Shown: in pieces, positions 54,425 through 64,000 of the stretch
Numbering within the stretch: the stretch's first letter is position 1
Layout: each line of letters begins with the position of its first letter
Assembly: GCF_040869045.1 (NCBI RefSeq)
Contig: NC_090320.1
Coordinates: 241,552,978-241,616,977, forward strand
Source of the DNA: Eurosta solidaginis
Lineage: Eukaryota > Arthropoda > Insecta > Diptera > Tephritidae
Length of the DNA stretch: 64,000 nt
Direction of reading: 5' to 3'
Position numbers and translations under genes: made by a program
The notes under the pieces: model-generated
Database searches by the model: none
Seen by the model: only the letters and a program-made list of their open reading frames with translations
What the model was told of the DNA's origin: nothing

Positions 54425-57400
54425 AAAAATGTTTTAAGGTCTACCTTTATATAAATGGACCAAAAAATAGAAGGAAATTTTTCCTTTAATACAGACATAG
54501 TCTTGTTGAATTTTGACTAAAAAACTTTAACAATAGCTCTTGAAAAAGAATTTTGGTATTTAAAACAAGTAAGGAAGGCTAAGTTCGGGTGTAACCGAAC
54601 ATTACGCACTCAGTTGCGAGTTATGGAGACAAAATAAGGGAAAATCACCATGTAGGAAAATGAACCTAGGGTAACCCTGGAATATGTTGTTTGTACGATA
54701 TGGGTATCAAATGAAAGGTGTTAATGAATATTTTAAAAGGGCGTGGGCCTTAGTTCTATGGGTGGACGCCTTTTCGAAATATCGATATAAAGGTGGACCA
54801 GGGGTGACTCTAGAATTTGTTTGTACGATATGGGTACCAAATGAAAGGTGTTAATGAGTATTTTAAAAGGGAGTGGGCCTTAGTTCTATAGGTGGACGCC
54901 TTTTCGGAATATCGTTATAAAGGTGGACCAGGGTTTTTTTTTTTAGGGGTGACTCTAGAATTTGTTTGTACGATATGGGTATCAAATGAAAGGTGTTAAG
55001 GAGTATTTTAAAAGGGAGTGGGCCTTATCTCTATGCGTGGACGCCTTTTCGACATATTGCCATAAAGGTGGACCAGGGATGACTCTAAAATGCGTTTATA
55101 CAATATGGGTATCAAACGAAAGGTGTTAATGAGTATTTTAAAAGGGAGTGGGCCTTAGTTCTATGGATGGACGCTTTTTCGAAATATCGATATAAAGGTG
55201 CACCAGGGGTGACTCTAGAATTTGTTTGTACGATATGGGTATCAAATGAAAGGTGTTAATGAGTATTTTAAAAGGGAGTAGGCCTTAGTTCTATAGGTGG
55301 ACGCCTTTTCGGGATATCGTTATAAAGGTGGACCAGGGTTGACTCTAGAATGCGTTTGTACATTATGAGTATCAAACGAAAGGTGATAATGATTATTTTA
55401 AAAGGGAGTGGGCCTTATTTCTATACGTGGACGCCTTTTCGAGATATTGCCATAAAGGTGGACCAGGGATGACTCTAAAATGCGTTTATACAATATGGGT
55501 ATCAAACGAAAGGTGTTAATGAGTATTTTAAAGAGGAGTGGACCTTAGTTCTATGGGTGGACGCTTTTTCGAAATATCGATATAAAGGTGGACCAGGGGT
55601 GACTCTAGAATTTGTTTGTACGATATGGGTATCAAATGAAAGGTGTTAATGAGTATTTTAAAAGGGAGTGGGCCTTAGTTCTATAGGTGGACGCCTTTTC
55701 GGGATATCGTTATAAAGGTGGATCAGGGTTGACTCTAGAATGCGTTTGTACATTATGAGTATCAAACAAAAGGTGATAATGAGTATTTTAAAAGGCAGTG
55801 GGCCTTAGTTCTATAGCTGGACGCCTTTTCGATATATCGCCGTAAAGGTGGACCAGTGGTGACTCTATAATGTGTTTGTACAATATGGGTGTCAAATTAA
55901 AGGTATTAATAACAATTTTAAAAGGGAGTGGTTGTAGTTGTATATGTGAAAGCGTTTTCGAGATTTTGACCAAAATGTGGACCAGGGTTACCCACAACAT
56001 CATCTGTCGGGTACCGCTAATTTATTTATATATGTAATACCACGAATAGTATTACTGCCATGATTCCAAGGGCTTTCGATTTCGCCCTGCAGAACTTTTT
56101 CATTTTCTTCTACTTAATAATGGTAGGTGTCACACCCATTTTACAAAGTTTTTTTCTAAAGTTATATTTTGCGTCAATAAACCAATGAAATTACCATGTT
56201 TCGTATTTGGTATAGAATTATGGCATTTTTTTCATTTTTCGTAATTTTCGAAATCAAAAAAGTGGGCGTGGTCATAGTCGGATTTCGGCCATTTTTTATA
56301 CCAATACAAAGTGTGTTCAGATAATTATGTGAACTGGGTTTAGTAAAGATATATCGATTTTTGCTCAAGTTATCGTTTTAACGGCCGAGCGCAAGGACAG
56401 ACGATCTACTGTGTATAAAAACTGGGCGTGGCTTCAACCGATTTCGCCCTTTTTCACAGAAAACAGTTATCGTCCTAGAATCTAAGCCTCTACCAAATTT
56501 CACAAGGAGTGGTAAATATTTGTTCGACTTATGGCATTACATGTATCCTAGACAAATCAAATGAAAAAGGGCGGAGCCACGCCCATTTTGAAATTTTCTT
56601 TTCTTTTTGTATTTTGTTGCACCATATCATTACTGGAGTTAAATGTTGACATAATTTACTTATATACTGTAAAGATATTAAAGTTTTTGTAAAAATTACA
56701 CTTTAAAAAAAATTTTTTTTAAAGTGGGCGTGGTTGTCCTCAGATTTTGCTAATTTTTGTAAAGCATACATATAGTAATACAGGTAACGTTCCTGCCAAA
56801 TTTCATCATAATATCTTCAACGACTGCCAAATTACAGCTTGCAAAACTTCTAAATTACCTTCTTTTAAAAGTGGGCGGTGCCACGCCCATTGTACAAAAT
56901 TTTACTTATTTTCTATTCTGCGTCATAAGTTCAACCCACCCACCAAGTTTCATCGCTTTATCCGTCTTTGGTAATGAATTATCGCACTTTTTCGATTTTT
57001 ACAAATTTTCGATATCGAAAAAGTGGGCGTGGTTATAGTCCGATATCGCTCATTTTAAATAGCGATCTGAGATGAGTGCCCAGGAACCTACATACCAAAT
57101 TTAGTCAAGATACCTCAAAATTTACTCAAGTTATCGTGTTAACGGACGGACGGACGGACGGACATGGCTCAATCAAATTTGTTTTCGGTACTGATGATTT
57201 TGATATATGGAAGTCTATATCTATCTCGATTCCTTTATACCTGTACAACCAACCGTTATCCAATCAAAGTAAATATACTCTGTGAGCTCTGCTCAACTGA
57301 GTATAATTATAAAGGTAGAGCGCGTGTTTAAATTTTAAATAATCAATTAGTTAATCCCAAGTACATGGTTTGCCTTAAATTGAAAGATTGCGCTCCACCT

Positions 57401-57535
57401 GTAGATTTTTAAGTCCAAAAATTCTTTTACAAGAGCTATTGTTAAAGTTTATTAGACAACATTCCTTTGTATTAAAGGAAAAATTGCCTTCTATTTTTTG
57501 GTCCATTTATATAAAGGTAGTCCTTAACATTTTTT
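54425..57535. mobile_element. Foldback MITE, family B, copy 1, split by a DINE-like element
   Basis: Left arm 54425-54564 (AAATGTTTTAAGG, TATATAAATGGACCAAAAAA, TTTAACAATAGCTCTTG) is the reverse complement of 57400-57535. A family A element (54565-57305) sits in the left arm. After it 57306-57400 holds the rest of the arm (AAAGGTAGAGCGC) and centre. Compare the uninterrupted copy at 62575. Confidence 0.7.
54565..57305 (-). mobile_element. DINE-1/Helentron-like element, family A, copy 3
   Basis: Full plan as in copy 1, with the largest internal minisatellite: about ten 130-base units (54660-55990), including a pair-wise pattern of period about 450. One unit has a T8 insertion at 54935. The GGAC microsatellite is at 57143-57160. 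The 3' hairpin and ACTTGT end lie at the left. Confidence 0.7.
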
Positions 57536-59232
57536 ATACTCAGTTGAGCAGAGCTCACAGAGTATATTAAGTTTGATTGGATAACGGTTGGTTGTACATA
57601 TATAAAGGAATCGAGATAGATATAGACTTCCATATATCAAAATAATCAGGATCGAAAAAAAATTTGATTGAGCCATGTCCGTCCGTCCGTCCGTCCGTCC
57701 GTCCGTCCGTTAACACGATAACTTGAGTCAATTTTGAGGTATCTTGATGAAATTTGGTATGTAGGTTCCTGAGCACTCATCTCAGATCGCTATTTAAAAT
57801 GAACAATATTGGACTATAACCACGCCCACTTTTTCGATATCGAAAATTTCGAAAAACCGAAAAAGTGCGATAATTCATTACAAAAGACCGATAAAGCGAC
57901 GAAACATGGTAGATGAGTTGAACTTATGACGCAAAATAGAAAATTAGTAAAATTTTGGACAATGGGCGTGGCACCGCCCTCTTTTAAAAGAAGGTAATTT
58001 AAAACTTTTGCAAGCTGTAATTTGGCAGTCGTTGAAGATATCATGATGAAATTTGGCAGGAACGTTACTCTTATTACTATATGTACGCTTAATAAAAATT
58101 AGGAAAATCGGAGAAGGACCACGCCCACTTTTAAAAAAAAATTTTTTTTAAAGTAAAATTTTAACAAAAAATTTAATATCTTTACAGTATATAAGTAAAT
58201 TATGTCAAGATTCAACTCCAGTAATGATATGGTGCAACAAAATACAAAAATAAAATAAAATTTAAAAATGGGCGTGGCTCCGCCCTTTTCACTTGATTTG
58301 TCTAGGATACTTTTAACGCCATAAGTCGAACAAAAATTAACCAATCCTTTTGAAATTTGGTAGGGGCATAGATTTTATGGCGTTAACTGTTTTCTGTGAA
58401 AATGGGCGCAATCGGTTGATGTCACGCCCAGTTTTTATACACAGTCGACCGTCTGTCCTTCCGCATGGCCGTTAACACGATAACTTGAGCAAAAATCGAT
58501 ATATCTTTACTAAACTCAGTTCACGTAATTATCTGAACTCACTTTATCTTGGTATGAAAAATGAACGAAATCCGACTATGACCACGTCCACTTTTTCGAT
58601 ATCGAAAATTACGAAAAATGAAAAAAATTCCATAATTCTATACCAAATATGAAAAAAGGGATGAAATATGGTAAGGTAATTGGATTGTTTTATTGACGCG
58701 AAATATAACTTTAGAAAAAACTTTATAAAATGGTTGTGACACCTACCATATTAAGTAGAAGAAAATGAAAAAGTTCTGCAGGGCGAAATAAAAAACCCTT
58801 AAAATCTTGGCAGGTATTACATATATAAATAAATTAGCGGTATCCAACAGATGATGTTCTGGGTCACCCTGGTCCACATTTTGGTCGATATCTGGAAAAC
58901 GCTTTCACATATACAACTACCACCACTCCCTTTTAAAACTCTCATTAATACCTTTCATTTGATACCCATATCGTACAAACAAATTCTAAAGTCACCCCTG
59001 GTCCACCTTTATGGCGATATCTCGAAAAGGCGAACACCTATAAAACGAAGGCCCACTCCCTTTTAAAAATACTCTTTAATGCCTTTCATTTGATACACAT
59101 GTCATACAAACACATTCCAGGGTTTCCCTCGGTTCATTTTCCTACATGGTTATTTTCCCTTATGTTGTTACCACAGCTCTCAACTGAGTATGTAATGTTC
59201 GGTTACACCCGAACTTAACCTTCCTTACTTGT
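57535..59232 (+). mobile_element. DINE-1/Helentron-like element, family A, copy 4
   Basis: Starts TATACTCAGTTGAGCAGAGC directly at the MITE end, then has a GTCC run of eight copies (57678-57710). It ends with TTCGGTTACACCCGAAC and CCTTCCTTACTTGT. The minisatellite is short (about two and a half units, 58855-59150). Confidence 0.7.
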
Positions 59233-59281
59233 TTTATCATCTTTTTATTTCTTTTATATTCCTTTTTTATTTTTCCCTTTT

Positions 59282-61563
59282 TATACTCAGTTGAGCAGAG
59301 CTCACAGAGTATATTAACTTTGATTGGATAACGGTTGGTTGTACAGGTATAAAGGAATCGGAATAGATATAGACTTCCATATATCAAAATCATCAGGATC
59401 GAAAAAAAATTTGATTGAGCCATGTCCGTCCGTCCGTTAACACGATAACTTATGTAAATTTTGAGGTATTTTGATGAAATTTGGTATGTAGGTTCCTGAG
59501 CACTCATCTCAGATCGCTATTTAAAGTGAACAATATCGGACTATAACCACGCCCACTTTTTCGATATCGAAAATTTCGAAAAACTGAAAAAGTGAAATAA
59601 TTCATTACCAAAGACGAATAAAGCGATGAAACTTGGTAGGTGAGTTGAACTTATGACGCAGAATAGAAAATTAGTAAAATTTTGGACAATGGGGGTGGCA
59701 CCGCCCACTTTTAAAAGAAGGTAATTTAAAAGTTTTGCAAGCTGTAATTTGGCAGTCGTTGAAGATATCATGATGAAATTTGGCAGGAACGTTACTCCTA
59801 TTACTATATGTATGCTTAATAAAAATTAGCAAAATCGACCACGCCACTTTTAAAAAAAAATTTTTTTTTAAGTCAAATTTTAACAAAAAATTTAATATCT
59901 TTACAGTATATAAGTAAATTATGTCAACATTCAACTCCAGTAATGATATGGTGCAACAAAATGCAAAAATTAAAAAAGAAAATTTCAAAATGGGCGTGGC
60001 TCCGCCCTTTTTCATTTGATTTGTCTAGGATAATTTTGATGCCATAAGTCGAACAAAAATTTACCAACCCTTGTGAAATTTGGTAGGGGCTTAGATTTTG
60101 GGACGATAACTTATTTCTGTGAAAAAGGGCGAAATCGGTTGAAGCCACGCCCAGGTTTTATACACAGTGGATCGTCTGTCCTTCCGCTCGGCCGTTAACA
60201 CGATAAGTTGAGCAAAAATCGATATATCTTTACTAAACTCAGTTCACGTACTTATCTGAACTCACTTTATCTTGGTATGAAAACTGAACGAAATCCGACT
60301 ATGACCACGCCCACTTTTTCGATATCGAAAATTACGAAAAATGAAAAAAATGCCATAATTCTATACCAAATACGAAAAAAGGGATGAAATATGGTAAGGT
60401 AATTGGATTGTTTTATTGACGCGAAATATAACTTTAGAAAAAACTTTATAAAATGGTTGTGACACCTACCATATTAAGTAGAAGAAAATGAAAAAGTTCT
60501 GCAGGGCGAAATAAAAAACCTTTAAAATGTTGGCAGGTATTACATATATAAATAAATTAGCGGTATCCAACAGATGATGTTCTGGGTCACCCTGGTCCAC
60601 ATTTTGGTCGATATCTGGAAAACGCTTTCACATATACAACTACCACCACTCCCTTTTAAAACTCTCATTAATACCTTTAATTTGATACCCATATCGTACA
60701 AACTCATTCTAGAGTCACCCCTGGTCCACCTTTATGGCGATATTTCGAAAAGGCGAACACCTATAGAACGAAGGCCCACTCCCTTTTAAAATACTCATTA
60801 ACACCTTTCATTTGATACCCATATCGTACAAACAAAGTCTAGAGTCACCCCTAGTCCAGAAAGGCCCACTCCCTCTTAAAATACTCATTAACTCCTTTCG
60901 TTTGATACCCATATTGCACAAACGAATTCTAGAGTCACCCCTGGTCCACCTTTATGGCGATATCTCGAAACGGCGTCCACCTATGGAACTAAGGATTACT
61001 CCCATTTAAAATACTCATTAACACCTTTCATTTGATACCCATATCGTACAAACAATTTCTAGAGTCAACCCTGGTCCACCTTTATAACGATATCCCGAAA
61101 AGGCGTCCACCTATAGAACTAAGGCCCACGCCCTTTTAAAATATTCATTAACACCTTTCATTTGATACCCATATCGTACAAACGCATTCTAGAGTCACCC
61201 CTGGTCCACCTTTATGCCAATATCTCGAAAAGGCGACCACCTATACAACTACCACCACTCCCTGTTAAAACCCTCATTAATACCTTTAATTTGATACCCA
61301 TATCGTACAAACAAATTTTAGAGTCAACCCTGATCCGCCTTTATGGCGATATCCCTAAATGGCGTCCACCTATAGAACTATGGCCCACTTCCTCATAAAA
61401 TTCTCTTTAATACCTTTCATTTGATAGATATGTCATACAAACCCATTCCAGGATTACCCTCGGTTCATTTTCCTACATGTTTATTTTCCCTTATGTTGCC
61501 ACCATAGCTCTCAACTGAGTATGTAATGTTCAGTTACACCCGAACTTAACCTTCCTTACTTGT
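59282..61563 (+). mobile_element. DINE-1/Helentron-like element, family A, copy 5
   Basis: Same ends as copy 4; the GTCC run is only two copies (59423-59434). The minisatellite has about seven units (60580-61490). Together with copies 1-4 it shows the unit number varies from about 2.5 to 10 while the flanks stay alike. Confidence 0.7.
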
Positions 61564-62574
61564 TCTTTTTATTTTTCTCATTAGTTTTACTTTCTTTTTA
61601 TTTTCTTTTTTATTTTTATCTTTCTTTTGCTTTTATTTTTGTTTTCTGCTTCCTTTTTATACTCAGCGTGTTTATTATTATTTTTTCTTTTTCTTCCCTT
61701 TTCCACTTTCATATTCCTTAATGTTCTTGTTTTTCTGGGTATATAAAAAACGTTTCTTTCCTCTTTCCTCTTTTATATTTCTTATCTTCATACTCTTCTA
61801 ATGTTTCCTGCTCCCCTTCTTCTGCTTTCCTGACGTCACTTTTGATCCCCTTCCTCTTCCTGCTTCTCTTGTTCCGCATCTTCTTCCTCCTTTCTCCATT
61901 TCTTAATATTTTCTCCATTTCTTAGCCTCTTTCTACGGTATCTCATTTTTTCGGATATCCCTATTACCGGTCATTAGTAAGTTCCTCTCGTTTTTAGTTT
62001 CGTTCAAACCCAGTTAAGAAGCAACCGGCCATGGTCGTCTCAGAGCTAGTTCTCCCGATATTAAGAGTGTTGACTCTAAATATAGTTTTTCGTAACTAAA
62101 ATGTAACCCACTCTAGATGTTTACCTTTTTGTAATCTGAAAATTATAGCCCCTTAAGACTACTTCTAAGCTTCATAAAATTCTGGGGTTTCCGTCTAAAA
62201 TTCAATGGACTAAAAACTGGTTTATCCGTTATTTTTTTTTTCAAATGAAAAAGTTGAACATTTTAAAAAAGAAATTTAAAAATATTTCTGAAGTTTTAGA
62301 ATTTACGCTTAGAGTACAGAAACAGAAAAGTTTCTTCTTTTTATTGTTATCGACTACCCTAATGTATTCAGTATATAGTTACATACATACTTATGTATAT
62401 GTGAATGCGAATAGTTGAGTGGGCAAAAGTGAAAGCTTTTAGTTAAATCGTGATGAGAGCGAAGGCAGAACAAATTTCGTCAGCTATGGCGCTAATGTGA
62501 TTGATTATAAAATTACTGTTTGAAAATTTAACGAACAAACAATCTTAAACTAAACACAAATAAAAATAAAATAA
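61564..62574. other. Pyrimidine-rich low-complexity DNA, then unassigned sequence
   Basis: 61564-61930 is strongly C/T-biased on the plus strand (TTTCTTTTTATTTTC, CTTCCTCTTCC). 61931-62574 shows no repeat border or convincing frame. Confidence 0.5.
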
Positions 62575-62939
62575 AAAAATGTTAAGCACTTCCTTTATAT
62601 AAATGGACAAAAATCAGCGAAAAATGTCTCCTTATATAAAGACAGCAAGAAAACTTTGATTTTTAAATTTTGACATAGAAATTGCAAATACACATATTTA
62701 TGAGAAGCAAAAAATATAAAAGTGGAGCGCATATTACTTGGATTGGAAAGTTGGTAGGAAAGGAGATATTATTAGTCAGTTAATTGTGCTCCACCTTTAT
62801 ATTTTTACTTCTCATAAACATTTTTGCAGTTTGTGTGTCAAAATTTAAAAATCAAAGTTTAGCAAGAATATGTCTTTATATAAGGAGACATTTTTCGCTG
62901 ATTTTTGTCCATTTATATAAAGGAAGTGCTTAACATTTT
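62575..62939. mobile_element. Foldback MITE, family B, copy 2 (uninterrupted)
   Basis: About 365 bases. The arms (62575-62725 and 62787-62939) are near-perfect reverse complements over about 150 bases: AATGTTAAGCACTTCCTTTA, ATCAGCGAAAAATGTCTCC, GTGGAGC. The centre is about 60 bases. A family C DINE-like element starts at its right end. Confidence 0.8.
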
Positions 62940-63597
62940 TATACCTTTCATGAATATGAAATGGTGTATTAACTTTGGTCCGATGCTTGTAACGTTGAGA
63001 AATATAGAAGACAGACTCGCCATTAAGTATACCGAATTGATCAGGGCGACGAACTGAGTTAATATAGCCATTTCCGTCTGTTCGTCTGTCTGTCCGTCCG
63101 TCTGTCTGTTTGAACGCAAACTAGTCCCACAAATTTTGAGATATCTCAATGAAATTTGGCAAGGATGTATTTTTGTATTATATTAGACATTTGTCGGATC
63201 CGGTAGGATCGGACCGCTATAACATATATCTCCCATACAACCGATCGTTCAGATAAGACGATTTTGGTCTTTCCTGCAGCAATTTAGAAAGTATAAACGT
63301 GAAACTCGGTGATATGTATTTTAATATATCATAGAAGATTTCCTGTAAAAATCATTTGGATCGGAGCTATATATATTATATATCCCATACAACCGATCGT
63401 TCAGATAAGGGGGTTTTTTGCTATTTTTTTATATTTATCTTAAAAAGTTTAGGTGTGTACATCTGTTCACTATATATCTCTTATCTTATACAGCGCATTA
63501 TTTGGTGATTACGAATAGCATAAGATTATTGTTCAGCCCCATTCATGAAAGGTATGAAGTCTTCGGCACAGCCGAAGACAGTCCCGTCCTTACTTGT
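62940..63597 (+). mobile_element. DINE-like element, family C, copy 3 (short, complete)
   Basis: 658 bases: TATACCTTTCATGAATATG start, GTCY microsatellite (CTGTCTGTCCGTCCGTCTGT near 63085), one to two 120-base units, inverted TTCATGAAAGGTAT, perfect hairpin GTCTTCGGC/GCCGAAGAC, and CGTCCTTACTTGT end. It is the clearest guide to the family's full structure. Confidence 0.75.
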
Positions 63598-64000
63598 TTT
63601 ATTTTATTTTTATTTTCTCCTTTTCTTACATTTTCTCGGTGTTTTAACCTATCTTTTAAGTTTTACGCTTGTAGCTCAATGAGAACTTACATAAAAATCA
63701 ATCCCAAAATTCCCTCCGTTCCGTTTGATTTTTCTAAATATCTCAGTCCGTGCGCCCCTTAGCGAAACTTTTTGTATTGTGTCATGTGCTATCAGCGATC
63801 TGAATTAAGCTCTAAATTTTTAGCCTCTAGTTCATCGAGAAGTTACTTAAAACCCAGTTGCAAATTTTCAAATTATTATATAATTTTTTTCGTTCCGTGC
63901 GCCACCTAACGGAATTTTTCCCCCTTTTGTTCCTTTGTAACGGTGTCTTTACTTTTCTCTGAGGTTTCATGTTTGTAGCTCAATGAGAAGTTACTTTATA
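63598..64000 (-). repeat. Worn units of the AGGTGGCGC-type array
   Basis: Reverse of the 52150 family: GCGCCCCTTAGCG at 63752 and GCGCCACCTAACGG at 63899, with AGAAGTTACTTAAAACCCAG between. Runs off the window end. Confidence 0.6.

Noticed and set aside
58851..61398. Short proteins with repeated PISYK-ILESPLVHLYGDI-like text
   Set aside because: Translation of the 130-base DINE-like minisatellite unit, not genes.

Overview
This window is animal nuclear DNA, most likely from a higher fly. I think a tephritid-type fruit fly is likely, but that rests on a general likeness of the repeat families to remembered fly sequences, not on a diagnostic gene. The DNA is AT-rich, has fly-type transposons throughout, and holds no bacterial gene. 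It is almost entirely transposable elements nested in one another. Only one short stretch (51535-51769) looks like a host gene exon, and a weak promoter-like signal lies at 32597-32632.

Layout. 1-7017: a gypsy-type LTR retrotransposon on the minus strand, cut by the window start, whose protease motif is split by a complete, open Jockey-like LINE (738-4796) with a 13-base target-site duplication. 7241-17609: two head-to-tail non-autonomous Helitrons (TC start, hairpin plus CTAG end), each filled with 4-4.5 kb of an 89/100-base minisatellite, inserted in an older repeat whose flanks rejoin across them. 17611-28737: DINE-1/Helentron-like repeats, a decayed LINE 3' end, a decayed hAT gene and a palindromic MITE. 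28738-35930: a second hAT relic carrying a LINE-dependent SINE, a 600-base MITE, a second SINE copy and degenerate short-period repeats. 36194-42031: a DINE-like element, a tRNA-derived SINE, a (GTTAAA)n array holding a LINE relic, and a 1.2 kb TIR element. 42032-48974: a BEL/Pao LTR retrotransposon with both LTRs and several in-frame stops, one LTR carrying a SINE that the other lacks. 48975-54424: more DINE-like DNA, the probable host exon, a tRNA-like relic, and an array whose units each carry a CTCF-like motif. 54425-63597: foldback MITEs with DINE-like elements in and beside them, in both orientations.

The elements probably depend on each other. The short SINEs at 29570 and 33284 share a 3' tail type with the intact LINE and may use enzymes of such a LINE. 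The two DINE-like families share a 3' terminal sequence and probably used one rolling-circle helicase source, which is not in the window. The Helitron pair also needs an outside Rep/helicase. Insertion order is readable from nesting: the BEL/Pao element predates its SINE, the gypsy element predates its LINE, and the DINE-like repeat predates the Helitrons.

All protein and family calls come from reading motifs by eye; no search was run.
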